The position numbers and the translations under genes were made by a program. The notes below the pieces were generated by a model. That model did no database searches. It saw only the letters and a list, made by a program, of their open reading frames with translations, and was not told the DNA's origin. This document shows, piece by piece, positions 34,064-42,925 of a DNA stretch of 51,718 bases. The number at the start of each line of letters is the position of its first letter. Position 1 is the first letter of the stretch. Source of the DNA: Flavobacterium sp. (GTDB lineage: Bacteria; Bacteroidota; Bacteroidia; Flavobacteriales; Flavobacteriaceae); contig NZ_PNNA01000060.1 of the NCBI RefSeq assembly GCF_013823965.1, forward strand, positions 1-51,718, in the 5' to 3' direction.

Positions 34064-34930
34064 CTATTTCTTGGCCGACAAATAAACTCCAAACAAAATA
34101 ATAAAAGCGCCAAAAAACTGGATTGGCGTTAACATTTCATTATCAAACAATCCCCAACCAAAGGCCACAACAGGAATTAAATACGTAACCGAAGTGGCAA
34201 ACACCGGAGAGGAGATTTGAATGGTCTTAAAGAAAATGATGTTGGCAATTCCGGTTCCCACCATTCCCAAAATCAAGATAAATATCATTGAATGTTGGAC
34301 GCTTTCGACTTGAATTACATCAAAAAAACCAGAGAAAAATAAAACAACTAGCGCCGGTAAAAGCAGCACCAAAAAATTCCCCGTCGTAATACTCAACGGA
34401 CTCAAATCCGATAAATATTTTTTGATTAAATTGACATTAATTGCATAGCAAACCGAGGCTATTATCACCAATATTGCATAATAATAATTTTGTTCCGGAT
34501 GATGGATGGCTCCATTTATTATTAATAAAAAAGTCCCTACTAATCCAATAACAACACCAAAAACTTGAGGTCTCCTGAAAGTTAGTCCAAAACCAAAAAC
34601 ACCAAAAATCAATGTGTTTAAAGGTGTCAAAGAATTAAGTATCGAACTTACCGTACTGTCAATTTGGGTTTGTGCCAACGCAAAAAGAAAGGCTGGAACG
34701 AATGTGCCCAAAGTTGCCGTCAAAGCAATGTATTTCCATTTAACATGATGAATTTTGACCAAGCTTTTGAACCCTATCATCAACAGAAAAATGGCAGCAA
34801 ACAAGATTCTAAGCGACCCAAGTTGCATTGGCGTCAAACCGACCAAACCTTTCTTTATGAGGATAAATGAACTACCCCAAATAAAGGCAAGTGCCAACAA
34901 ATAAACCCATTTTAATTGTTTCGAATCCAT
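34064..34930 (-). CDS. EamA/DMT-superfamily transporter
   Basis: A 288-residue inner-membrane protein with ten predicted membrane helices in two EamA repeats (LALAFIWGSSFILIKKGLVGLTPMQLGSLRILFAA in the first; ASVCYAINVNLIKKYLSD in the second). Members export amino acids, nucleobases or other metabolites. The substrate cannot be told from sequence and no neighbour helps. Confidence 0.9.
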   Translation of the reverse strand: MDSKQLKWVYLLALAFIWGSSFILIKKGLVGLTPMQLGSLRILFAAIFLLMIGFKSLVKIHHVKWKYIALTATLGTFVPAFLFALAQTQIDSTVSSILNSLTPLNTLIFGVFGFGLTFRRPQVFGVVIGLVGTFLLIINGAIHHPEQNYYYAILVIIASVCYAINVNLIKKYLSDLSPLSITTGNFLVLLLPALVVLFFSGFFDVIQVESVQHSMIFILILGMVGTGIANIIFFKTIQISSPVFATSVTYLIPVVAFGWGLFDNEMLTPIQFFGAFIILFGVYLSAKK

Positions 34931-34990
34931 AAAAATAAATTTTGGCTCAAAATTGTAATTATTTTATGAATTAACCGTGTTTTTTTTAGT

Positions 34991-34998
34991 TAATTTTG
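34991..34998 (+). promoter_or_regulatory. Candidate -7 box of the metal-binding lipoprotein gene
   Basis: TAATTTTG fits TAnnTTTG and lies 37 bp upstream of the ATG. Confidence 0.4.
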
Positions 34999-35035
34999 TC
35001 TTCAACAACAAGATAATTAATCTTTTAAAACCCAA

Positions 35036-35419
35036 ATGAACATGTATTTTTTAAAATCAATATTGACAATAACACTTGCAAGCCTTTTATTTGTGGGTTG
35101 TAAAGAAAAAACTGCTGACGCTGTATCAGATGCCGCAACAGAAAATAATACTCCAAAAGTAAAAAAAGAAATTGCCGCCGAAAATCTGCAAACGGCGAGT
35201 TTCTCCATCGAAGGAATGACCTGTGAAATTGGTTGCGCCAAAACTATAGAAAAAGAATTGAATGGACTCGACGGCGTTCAAAAAGCAACGATAGATTTCG
35301 AAAAAAAATCTGCCACCATCTCTTTTGACAAAACCATCTTAAAAACCGAAAACATCAGTAAAGTGGTTGAGGCAACCGGAGACGGAAAAACATATAAAGT
35401 TTCAAATATGAAGTCTTAA
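35036..35419 (+). CDS. Heavy-metal-associated (HMA) domain lipoprotein
   Basis: A 127-residue lipoprotein with lipobox Cys22 (SLLFVGC) and a linker, then an HMA fold from about residue 54 (ASFSIEGMTCEIGCAKTIEKELNGLDGVQKATIDFEKKSATISFD). The metal site reads Cys63-Glu-Ile-Gly-Cys67, CxxxC rather than the usual CxxC, so metal choice or redox behaviour may differ. It is presumably tethered in the periplasm or outer membrane and may bind copper or another soft metal. A second in-frame ATG lies at 35042. Confidence 0.88.
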   Translation: MNMYFLKSILTITLASLLFVGCKEKTADAVSDAATENNTPKVKKEIAAENLQTASFSIEGMTCEIGCAKTIEKELNGLDGVQKATIDFEKKSATISFDKTILKTENISKVVEATGDGKTYKVSNMKS

Positions 35420-35473
35420 TTATTTGAACTTTTTTATTATTTACAAAAAAAGTTCTAGACTTATGTCACAAAA

Positions 35474-35503
35474 AAAAGCTTCCCAAATTGAGAAGCTTTT
35501 TTT
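35474..35503. terminator. Terminator shared by the HMA gene and tRNA-Leu
   Basis: AAAAGCTTC (35474-35482) pairs with GAAGCTTTT (35492-35500), with A and T runs on both sides, between convergent transcripts. Confidence 0.85.
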
Positions 35504-35504
35504 G

Positions 35505-35586
35505 TGCGGGTAATAGGACTCGAACCTACACGCCTTGCGGCACCAGATCCTAAGTCTGGCATGTCTACCAATTTCACCATACCCGC
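35505..35586 (-). tRNA. tRNA-Leu (anticodon UAG)
   Basis: The 82-nt minus-strand sequence folds as a class II tRNA: acceptor stem GCGGGTA with TACCCGC, D arm around TGGTAGACA, anticodon stem CCAGA/TCTGG with loop CTTAGGA (anticodon TAG, reading CUA-type Leu codons), a long variable arm (TGCCGCAAGGCG), and T loop GGTTCGAGTCC. The 3' CCA is not encoded. Confidence 0.97.
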
Positions 35587-35663
35587 AAAATTGTGAGTGC
35601 AAATATAAACATATCTTCTTACTTTCAAAGGAAATTATTCAAAAATATTCAACCTCTTTTTTG

Positions 35664-35671
35664 TACTTTTG
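35664..35671 (+). promoter_or_regulatory. Candidate -7 box of the M20 peptidase gene
   Basis: TACTTTTG lies 23 bp before the ATG. Confidence 0.4.
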
Positions 35672-35694
35672 AAAGTATTAAAATTTAACAAAAT

Positions 35695-37083
35695 ATGGAA
35701 ACCATAAAAGCATACGTTCAACAGCACAAAGACCGTTTCATAACCGAATTAATCGAACTGTTGAAAATACCTTCCGTAAGCGCCGATCCTGCTTACCATC
35801 AAGACATTATCAAAACCGCCAATGCCGTAAAAGCAAGTCTGGAAAAAGCAGGTTGCGATTTTGTGGAAATTTGCGACACGCCGGGAAACCCTATTGTTTA
35901 TGGCGAAAAAACAATCGACAAACATTTACCAACCGTGCTTGTTTATGGACATTATGACGTGCAACCGGCCGATCCTGTCGAATTATGGACTTCTCCCCCA
36001 TTCGAACCCGTTATCAAAAAAACCGAAATTCATCCTGAAGGAGCCATTTTTGCTAGAGGTTCATGTGACGACAAAGGCCAAATGTACATGCACGTAAAAG
36101 CATTGGAATACATGATGCAATCCAACACTTTACCTTGCAACGTGAAATTCATGATTGAAGGCGAAGAGGAAATCGGTTCCAAAAGTTTGGGATGGTTCGT
36201 GGAACGCAACCAAGAAAAACTAAAAAATGACGTAATTTTAATTTCGGATACCGGAATGATTTCCAATCAGCAACCATCAATTACTACTGGATTGCGTGGT
36301 TTAAGTTACGTTGAAGTGGAAGTTACTGGGCCAAATCGCGATTTGCATTCCGGATTATATGGTGGAGCTGTTGCCAATCCAATCAACGTTTTGGCAAAAA
36401 TGATTGCATCGCTTCACGACGAAAACAATCATGTTACCATTCCTGGTTTTTATGACAAAGTGCAAGAATTGTCTCTCGAAGAAAGAGCCGAAATGGCCAA
36501 AGCACCTTTCAATCTAGATAATTACAAAAAAGCATTGGACTTAAATAATATTTACGGCGAAAAAGGATATTCTACAAATGAAAGAAATTCCATTAGACCA
36601 ACACTTGACGTAAACGGAATTTGGGGCGGATATACTGGCGAAGGTGCCAAAACCGTTATTGCAAGTCAGGCTTTCGCCAAAATTTCGATGCGATTGGTTC
36701 CAAATCAAGATTGGGAGGAAATCACCGAATTGTTTACCAAACATTTCACCAGCATTGCTCCAGCCGGAGTAAAAGTGAAAGTAAAACCGCATCACGGCGG
36801 ACAAGGTTATGTGACACCAACGGACAGCATTGGCTACAAAGCCGCCAACAAAGCCTACACCGAAACTTTTGGAATTCCAGCAATTCCAGTGCGTTCCGGC
36901 GGAAGCATTCCCATTGTTGCCTTGTTCGAAAAAGAACTAAAAAGCAAAACTATCTTGATGGGATTTGGATTGGACAGCGATGCTATTCACTCGCCAAACG
37001 AACATTTCGGGATTTTTAATTACTTGAAAGGAATTGAAACGATTCCGTTGTTTTACAAGTATTTTGTGGAGTTGAGTAAATAA
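35695..37083 (+). CDS. M20-family dipeptidase
   Basis: A 462-residue cytoplasmic metallopeptidase of the M20 dipeptidase group (carnosinase/CNDP type). The metal-binding motifs are present: VYGHYDVQPADP (His and Asp), ARGSCDDKGQMY (bridging Asp) and GEEEIGS (catalytic Glu and metal Glu). The dimerisation domain starts near GLSYVEVEVTGPNRDLHSG. It should cleave short peptides, possibly Xaa-His or others; the exact substrate is unknown. Transcribed alone, with a terminator right after. Confidence 0.95.
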   Translation: METIKAYVQQHKDRFITELIELLKIPSVSADPAYHQDIIKTANAVKASLEKAGCDFVEICDTPGNPIVYGEKTIDKHLPTVLVYGHYDVQPADPVELWTSPPFEPVIKKTEIHPEGAIFARGSCDDKGQMYMHVKALEYMMQSNTLPCNVKFMIEGEEEIGSKSLGWFVERNQEKLKNDVILISDTGMISNQQPSITTGLRGLSYVEVEVTGPNRDLHSGLYGGAVANPINVLAKMIASLHDENNHVTIPGFYDKVQELSLEERAEMAKAPFNLDNYKKALDLNNIYGEKGYSTNERNSIRPTLDVNGIWGGYTGEGAKTVIASQAFAKISMRLVPNQDWEEITELFTKHFTSIAPAGVKVKVKPHHGGQGYVTPTDSIGYKAANKAYTETFGIPAIPVRSGGSIPIVALFEKELKSKTILMGFGLDSDAIHSPNEHFGIFNYLKGIETIPLFYKYFVELSK

Positions 37084-37091
37084 AAAATCAC

Positions 37092-37132
37092 AATCCGCTT
37101 CTCCTGACAACAAAAGGAAAAGCGGATTTTTT
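37092..37132. terminator. Bidirectional terminator after the M20 gene
   Basis: AATCCGCTT (37092-37100) pairs with AAGCGGATT (37120-37128), followed by T, between convergent genes. Confidence 0.8.
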
Positions 37133-37155
37133 TAACAAAAAAACTAAAATTAAAT

Positions 37156-38514
37156 TTATTCCGGATTATACCCCAAATAAGGCACTGTTTGTTCCTTGAA
37201 AACAACTCCATATTCTTCTAATTCTTTCAAAATAGGCAAATACACTTCTTCCCGAATTGGTAATTGAACTCCTGGCGTTTTAATTTTCCCGTTTAAGATT
37301 AATAAAGTCGCCATCGCTACAGGCAAACCAACGGTTTTTGCCATTGCAGTATAAGTTTGATCTTCGCCAAGACAAACCATTTTGGAATCGATTTGTTCTT
37401 TTTTACCATTTATTTCATACCCAAATTTGTGATACATCACAATCATGTCTTTTTCTTTGGGTTGCAATGTCCAACTGTCGGTAAGGATTTTTTCTAGAAT
37501 TTGGGCTGGTGTCGCCTTTTTCAAACCTACTTTTTTGTTTCTGTTGAACAAATCCAATTCCAGCAATTTGTCCCACATAATATCATCTTGATCAATTTTT
37601 AAAATCAAACGCATCTTGATTTCAACAGAATCCGTGGGATGATACGGCAAGAAGGAATTCACGAAATCTCGGTAACTCATATTCTCGGAATCTTCCATAA
37701 TGTAGCTGTCATCGGTCATTCCGAGCTGTACAAACATATTCCATGCTTTGGAAAATCCCACTCTGCGAATCGTTCCTCTATATAAAGTCAACACATCATT
37801 CAGTCCATAAACATCTAAATATTTTAAAGAATCCCGGTTCGAATACGCTTCAAAACGGCCATAACCTTCCACTTCCAGAAATTCGGTTCTGCGGAATAAA
37901 TTCCAATACGGAATATATTTATACGTTCCTTCCTGAATAAATTTTGCCGCACCACCTTGACCAGCCAGCACCACGTTTCGTGGCGCCCAAGTAAATTTAT
38001 AATTCCACAAATTGGTATCCGATTCTGGAGCAACCAATCCGCCACAAAAAGATTCGAATAAAAGCATTTTTCCGTCTTTTGCCCTGATTTCATTGATTAC
38101 TTTCATTGCACTCATGTGGTCGATTCCGGGATCAAGTCCAATTTCATTCATAAAAATCAAATTGTTTTCCTTGGCCAAAGCGTCCAATTCTTGCATCGCA
38201 TCGCTTACGTAAGAAGCCGTTACCATGTGTTTTTTATATACAATGCAATCCCTGGCAACTTCGATATGAAGATGCGCCGGCAACATCGAAATCACTATAT
38301 CCGCTTTTTGAATGGCATTTTTTCTTTGATTTTGGTCAAAAACATCCAAAGCAATCGCAGTTGCATTAGGATGATTATTTGTTTTGGTTTGGGCTGAAGC
38401 CAATGATAGATCACCAATAATTAAATGCAGGTTCTCAACTGCTGATTTGTTTAAAAGATAGTGTATAAGTGACGAAGCAGATCTTCCTGCTCCAATGATT
38501 AAAATCGTTCTCAT
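37156..38514 (-). CDS. Saccharopine dehydrogenase-like oxidoreductase
   Basis: A 452-residue protein with an N-terminal Rossmann motif (MRTILIIGAGRSASSLIHYLL) and the saccharopine dehydrogenase catalytic/C-terminal fold (NEIGLDPGIDHMSAMKVI, FESFCGGLVAPESDTNLWNYKFTWAP). The family makes or breaks saccharopine in lysine metabolism, or acts in polyamine and other routes; in Bacteroidota its role is not fixed. The ATG at 38514 gives the correct Rossmann start; the open frame upstream is not used. Confidence 0.9.
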   Translation of the reverse strand: MRTILIIGAGRSASSLIHYLLNKSAVENLHLIIGDLSLASAQTKTNNHPNATAIALDVFDQNQRKNAIQKADIVISMLPAHLHIEVARDCIVYKKHMVTASYVSDAMQELDALAKENNLIFMNEIGLDPGIDHMSAMKVINEIRAKDGKMLLFESFCGGLVAPESDTNLWNYKFTWAPRNVVLAGQGGAAKFIQEGTYKYIPYWNLFRRTEFLEVEGYGRFEAYSNRDSLKYLDVYGLNDVLTLYRGTIRRVGFSKAWNMFVQLGMTDDSYIMEDSENMSYRDFVNSFLPYHPTDSVEIKMRLILKIDQDDIMWDKLLELDLFNRNKKVGLKKATPAQILEKILTDSWTLQPKEKDMIVMYHKFGYEINGKKEQIDSKMVCLGEDQTYTAMAKTVGLPVAMATLLILNGKIKTPGVQLPIREEVYLPILKELEEYGVVFKEQTVPYLGYNPE

Positions 38515-38649
38515 AATTACATAAATATAACACAAATATATATAATTGTTGAATTTGTAACACATACTGAAGGATTAAAAATGAAAATGTGTAAAATAAA
38601 AGCGAAAAAAATGTTCGCCAAAAACACTTCCAATTTGACCAGAAATAAA

Positions 38650-38657
38650 TACTTTTG
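38650..38657 (+). promoter_or_regulatory. Candidate -7 box of the DUF423 gene
   Basis: TACTTTTG lies 20 bp before the ATG at 38677; it argues that the earlier ATG at 38659 is too close to be used. Confidence 0.45.
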
Positions 38658-38676
38658 TATGGTAAAAAAACAAAAA

Positions 38677-39063
38677 ATGGACAAGAAAATAATTTCAACA
38701 GGAGCAATTTTAGGAATGACTGCCATCATTTTAGGAGCATTTGGAGCACACACCTTAAAAAAAGTTTTATCCATCGAAGAGCTTTCGACATTCGAAACCG
38801 GAGTGAAATATCAAATGTATCATGCCTTGTTTTTAGTATTCATTGGAACGCTAAATGAACTCTCCCTAAAGGCGAAGAAAACCATCTATAATTTGGTGCT
38901 TTTGGGTGTATTATTCTTTTCGGGATCCATTTATTTATTGGCAACAAACAGCCTTACTTCGTTTGACTTCAAAATAATTGGATTTATAACTCCCATCGGC
39001 GGACTCCTATTAATACTGGGCTGGTGCGTTTTATTTTTTAATTTCATAAAGAAAAAATCATAA
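38677..39063 (+). CDS. DUF423 membrane protein (YgdD family)
   Basis: A 128-residue inner-membrane protein with four hydrophobic segments (IISTGAILGMTAIILGAFGAHTL; MYHALFLVFIGTL; NLVLLGVLFFSGSIYLLA; IGFITPIGGLLLILGW). The family motif GAFGAHxLKK and YHA are present. The function is unknown. I chose the ATG at 38677 because a -7 box sits at 38650-38657. Confidence 0.88.
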   Translation: MDKKIISTGAILGMTAIILGAFGAHTLKKVLSIEELSTFETGVKYQMYHALFLVFIGTLNELSLKAKKTIYNLVLLGVLFFSGSIYLLATNSLTSFDFKIIGFITPIGGLLLILGWCVLFFNFIKKKS

Positions 39064-39100
39064 AGTTGGGATAAAAAAATTCTAACTGAAAAATAATTTC

Positions 39101-39108
39101 TACTTTTG
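39101..39108 (+). promoter_or_regulatory. Candidate -7 box of pckA
   Basis: TACTTTTG lies 34 bp before the pckA ATG. Confidence 0.45.
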
Positions 39109-39142
39109 CGCGCATAAATTTAACCACACAACACACCAATTT

Positions 39143-40744
39143 ATGGACAACTACGCCTTGTTTACGAAATCGATTTCGTTAAAAAATCTAGGAATCGAAA
39201 ACGCTACTATTCAGTATCAATTAACTCCAGAAAAATTACACGACCTAACAGTCCAATATGGACAAGGAATTGAAGTTTCAACAGAATCATTGGCTGTCAA
39301 CACAGGAGAATTTACAGGTCGCTCACCCAAAGACCGATTTATTGTAAAAGACAATATCACCAAAAACAAAGTTTGGTGGGGAAATGTGAATATCCCTTTC
39401 GAACCAGAAGCATTTGAAGCATTATACAATAAAGTAACCGCCCATTTATCCCACAAAGAAATTTTTGTCAGAGACGCTTACGTGTGTTCGGATCCAAATT
39501 ACAGGTTGAATATAAGGGTGATTACCGAAACACCTTGGGCAAACTTGTTTTGCTACAACATGTTTTTGAGACCTGAAATGAAGGAACTGGAGAATTTCAC
39601 TCCTGAGTGGACGTTACTTTGCGTGCCAAGTTTTACGGCGGTTCCAGAAGTTGATGGAACGCGTCAAAGCAACTTTGCCATTCTGGATTTCACCAAAAAA
39701 ATAGTTTTAATAGGAGGAACGGGATATACTGGAGAGATGAAAAAAGGAATTTTTTCGGCTTTGAATTTCATTTTACCAGTTTTCAAAAATACTTTACCCA
39801 TGCATTGTAGTGCCAATGTTGGAAAAGAGGGTGATACGGCCATTTTCTTTGGATTGTCGGGAACAGGAAAAACCACGCTATCAGCCGATCCAGCTCGAAA
39901 ACTTATTGGCGACGACGAGCACGGTTGGACAAATGAAAATACGGTCTTCAATTTTGAAGGAGGTTGCTATGCTAAAGTCATCAATCTTTCGGAGGAGAAT
40001 GAACCCGATATTTTTAAAGCCATAAAAAAAGGATCTATTCTAGAAAATGTGGTCATCAAATCAGGAACAAACGAAGTCGATTTTGAAGATGTCACCATAA
40101 CCGAGAACACCAGAGTTAGCTACCCAATTTATCATATTGAAAACATTCAACCGGGTTCCATCGGTAAAAACCCAAAAAATATTTTCTTTTTGACAGCAGA
40201 TGCTTACGGTATTTTGCCTCCAATTTCGATGCTTTCTCCTGGACAAGCCGCTTACTATTTTATTTCTGGTTATACGGCAAAAGTGGCCGGAACCGAAGCT
40301 GGAATCACAGAACCACAACCCAATTTCTCCACTTGTTTTGGCGCCCCGTTTATGCCTTTGCATCCAACAAAATATGCTGAAATGTTGAGCAAAAAAATGA
40401 AAGATGCCAACGTAAAAGTTTGGCTTATCAATACAGGTTGGACTGGAGGCCCTTACGGAGTGGGAAGTAGAATGAAGTTGAAATTTACACGCGCGATGAT
40501 TACCGCAGCATTAAATGGCGAATTAAACGAAGTGTCGTATGAGAACCACAAAGTATTCGGAATTGCAATACCACAATCGTGTCCAAATGTACCAAGTGAA
40601 ATATTGAATCCAAGAAACACATGGGAAGATCCCAATTTATATGATAAAAAAGCGGTAGAATTAGCCCAAATGTTCAAGTCGAATTTTACCAAATTTGAAG
40701 AATTTGCCAATGCCGAAATTATGGAAGGAGCTCCGCTGGTTTAG
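39143..40744 (+). CDS. pckA: Phosphoenolpyruvate carboxykinase (ATP)
   Basis: Converts oxaloacetate and ATP to phosphoenolpyruvate, CO2 and ADP, the entry to gluconeogenesis. The 533-residue enzyme shows the ATP-type signature: NTGEFTGRSPKDRF, the kinase-1a loop GLSGTGKTTLSAD, GDDEHGW, and the C-terminal motif WLINTGWTGGPYGVGSRMKLKFTRAMI. It is monocistronic, with a strong terminator following. Confidence 0.98.
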   Translation: MDNYALFTKSISLKNLGIENATIQYQLTPEKLHDLTVQYGQGIEVSTESLAVNTGEFTGRSPKDRFIVKDNITKNKVWWGNVNIPFEPEAFEALYNKVTAHLSHKEIFVRDAYVCSDPNYRLNIRVITETPWANLFCYNMFLRPEMKELENFTPEWTLLCVPSFTAVPEVDGTRQSNFAILDFTKKIVLIGGTGYTGEMKKGIFSALNFILPVFKNTLPMHCSANVGKEGDTAIFFGLSGTGKTTLSADPARKLIGDDEHGWTNENTVFNFEGGCYAKVINLSEENEPDIFKAIKKGSILENVVIKSGTNEVDFEDVTITENTRVSYPIYHIENIQPGSIGKNPKNIFFLTADAYGILPPISMLSPGQAAYYFISGYTAKVAGTEAGITEPQPNFSTCFGAPFMPLHPTKYAEMLSKKMKDANVKVWLINTGWTGGPYGVGSRMKLKFTRAMITAALNGELNEVSYENHKVFGIAIPQSCPNVPSEILNPRNTWEDPNLYDKKAVELAQMFKSNFTKFEEFANAEIMEGAPLV

Positions 40745-40762
40745 TTAATTTTAATTCAAGAC

Positions 40763-40793
40763 AAAAAAGCTGTTCATGATGAACAGCTTTTTT
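40763..40793 (+). terminator. pckA terminator
   Basis: AAAAAAGCTGTTCA (40763-40776) pairs with TGAACAGCTTTTTT (40780-40793) around a 3-base loop. Confidence 0.9.
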
Positions 40794-40887
40794 TATGCAA
40801 AACCAGAACAACTATTTACAACAATCGGTAACATTTGGCGTTAAACAGGTACTAATCAACATCAATCAAATCAAATCAAAATCAATC

Positions 40888-41988
40888 ATGTTAAAACAAT
40901 TTTTTATCCTCTGCTCTGGAGCCGACAAATCCTTGCTGGAAGGTTGCTCCGAAGGCGAACAAACCAAATATGTTGGTATTGGCGCCACGGTTTTCTTCAC
41001 TGCCGTTATGGCTTTCATTGCCAGTTCCTATGCCCTTTTCACGGTTTTTGACAATCCAATTATTGCCATGGGATTTGGAATCGTTTGGGGATTGCTCATT
41101 TTCAATTTGGACAGATTCATTGTTTCCACCATTCGAAAAAGAGACCAATTCAAAAGCGAATTTTTGCAAGCAAGTCCACGAATTATTTTGGCGATAATTA
41201 TTGCCATCGTGATTTCGAAACCATTGGAAATTAAAATTTTCGAAAAGGAAATCAATACCGTTTTATTGAAAGAAAAAAATGCAATGGCCTTGAACAACAA
41301 GAAAGAAGTGGCCAATTATTTCAAATCGGATTTGGAGAAAAATAAATTAGAAACCAATAATCTTAAAGCAGAAATCAGCAAAAAAGAAAAAGAAGTTAAC
41401 GCATTGTACGAAACCTACATTACCGAAGCCGAAGGAACAAAAGGCACGATGAAATTAGGGAAAGGGCCCGTTTTCAAGGAGAAAATTGCCAAACATAATT
41501 TGGCTTCCGCTGAATTGGATTCCATCAGAAAAACTAATTTGGCCAAAATTGCAATCAATGACAAAAAAGCAATAACACTACAAGCCGATTTAGACAAAAA
41601 AGTAACCGAAACACAACCCATAATCGAGGGTTTCGATGGTTTGATGGCGCGAATTAATGCGTTGAACAAATTGCCGTTGATTCCTTCCTTGTTTATAATG
41701 TTGTTGTTTTTGGCCATCGAAACCTCGCCAATAATCGCCAAATTACTGTCTCCAAAAGGGGAATACGATTACAAACTGGAAGATTTGGAAACGGCATTGA
41801 AAGCTACTTTGACCCAAGACAAATACCAACGTGATTTATTGGTGAAAACAAGCGCAACAATGCACGACAAAGTGTATGACGACATTGCCCAAGACAAGAA
41901 ATTATATGATTTACAACGTCAAAAAGCAACCGAATTACTAGAACTTCAAGCGCATAATTTTGTTGAAAAACAGAAGAAAACAATGTGA
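40888..41988 (+). CDS. DUF4407 membrane protein
   Basis: A 366-residue protein of the DUF4407 family: two hydrophobic segments near 30-75 (GATVFFTAVMAFIASSYALF; IAMGFGIVWGLLIFNLD) with FNLDRF/RK, a third near 95-110 (IILAIIIAIVISKPLEI), a long coiled coil (about 130-240), and a final segment (LPLIPSLFIMLLFLAIETSPI). The ATG at 40888 follows an A/T-rich stretch of short repeats (40859-40887) and gives the family start MLKQFFILCSGAD. The function is not known. Confidence 0.85.
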   Translation: MLKQFFILCSGADKSLLEGCSEGEQTKYVGIGATVFFTAVMAFIASSYALFTVFDNPIIAMGFGIVWGLLIFNLDRFIVSTIRKRDQFKSEFLQASPRIILAIIIAIVISKPLEIKIFEKEINTVLLKEKNAMALNNKKEVANYFKSDLEKNKLETNNLKAEISKKEKEVNALYETYITEAEGTKGTMKLGKGPVFKEKIAKHNLASAELDSIRKTNLAKIAINDKKAITLQADLDKKVTETQPIIEGFDGLMARINALNKLPLIPSLFIMLLFLAIETSPIIAKLLSPKGEYDYKLEDLETALKATLTQDKYQRDLLVKTSATMHDKVYDDIAQDKKLYDLQRQKATELLELQAHNFVEKQKKTM

Positions 41989-42010
41989 TTTTGTTCTAGA
42001 AAAATTAAAA

Positions 42011-42045
42011 AAGGCAATGGTTAACGATTAACCATTGCCTTTTTA
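42011..42045. terminator. Bidirectional terminator at the end of the sulfur cluster
   Basis: AAGGCAATGGTTAA (42011-42024) pairs with TTAACCATTGCCTT (42028-42041), a 14-bp stem with loop CGA, between convergent genes. Confidence 0.88.
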
Positions 42046-42064
42046 TTATTGTAACATTAATAAA

Positions 42065-42568
42065 CTAGGTGAAAATGATTTGGGTTCTGTCCCCGTCACA
42101 TAATTCATAGAATTCTCCAATTGTGATAATGTCTTTAACCTCATCCGATAAATCAGCTTTTGTCAATTTAAACATATCAACAGCAAGTTTACATGCATAA
42201 ATATTTCCGCGTCCAGCCGTAATCATTTCTAAAAACTCATCAACAGGAGGCATTCCCAATTCATCCATTTGTTTTCTCATCATACTGGAAACTGCAGATT
42301 CCACTCCGGGAAGTCCACCAAGCATTGTTGGAAAAGGCAATCCTCCGGGCATTTTCATAGCGGGGTTACCTGTAGTTGCTGTATGGAGATGATTCATTGA
42401 TTTTTTAGTGATTCCTTCAAGACCAAAGAATGTGAAAAATAGATTGGTTTCGATGCCTTCCATTACGGCTCCATTTGCCATGACCAACGAAGCATATACG
42501 TCTTCTAAATTCCCTTTAGCACATATTATACAAACTTTTTCTAAAGGTTTTTTTTCTTTTATTTCCAT
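42065..42568 (-). CDS. DsrE-family sulfur-carrier protein
   Basis: A 167-residue cytoplasmic protein of the DsrE/DsrF-like superfamily (DsrE2/DsrE3 type), which carries sulfane sulfur on a cysteine. The likely persulfide cysteine is Cys126 in GRGNIYACKLAVDMF, the position used in DsrE3-type carriers; Cys13, Cys16 and Cys157 are further cysteines. It has a low-complexity loop (about 66-90, GNPAMKMPGGLPFPTMLGG). It is the last gene of the porin-SQR-TusE-DsrE set, 15 bp after the TusE gene. Confidence 0.88.
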   Translation of the reverse strand: MEIKEKKPLEKVCIICAKGNLEDVYASLVMANGAVMEGIETNLFFTFFGLEGITKKSMNHLHTATTGNPAMKMPGGLPFPTMLGGLPGVESAVSSMMRKQMDELGMPPVDEFLEMITAGRGNIYACKLAVDMFKLTKADLSDEVKDIITIGEFYELCDGDRTQIIFT

Positions 42569-42583
42569 TTTAAAAATTTTAAA

Positions 42584-42895
42584 TTATATACAACTTTTTG
42601 GTCTAGGGATTCCGGCCATTTTACTTGAAATTTTTAAAGGTCCTTTCGGAAACAAATCGTATAATTGCTTGATATCGACTACTCCACTTTTTCCAACTCC
42701 TCTTATAGTTAAAGCGACATCTTTTCTTTGCTGGTCTTGTAAATAAGCCAGCACTTCAAAATGTTTGTCGGTTACTTCATTTATTCCCTCTTCTTTTCCA
42801 ATTTCAATTGCAATTTCTTTATTCCATTGGGATAAATCTGTTAAATAACCATTATTGTCAACACTAACAGTTTTTCCTGCATATACTTTTTCCAT
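42584..42895 (-). CDS. DsrC/TusE-family sulfur-relay protein with a single cysteine
   Basis: A 103-residue member of the DsrC/TusE family, which passes persulfide sulfur via a C-terminal cysteine. The conserved C-terminal arm is present (FPKGPLKISSKMAGIPRPKSCI) with Cys102 second from the end (CysA). The partner CysB that true DsrC carries 11 residues earlier is Ser91 here, and Cys102 is the only cysteine. It therefore fits a TusE-type carrier rather than a dissimilatory sulfite reductase subunit. It lies between DsrE and SQR. Confidence 0.92.
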   Translation of the reverse strand: MEKVYAGKTVSVDNNGYLTDLSQWNKEIAIEIGKEEGINEVTDKHFEVLAYLQDQQRKDVALTIRGVGKSGVVDIKQLYDLFPKGPLKISSKMAGIPRPKSCI

Positions 42896-42925
42896 CTTTA
42901 AATTATTTTATATTAAACATTATTT

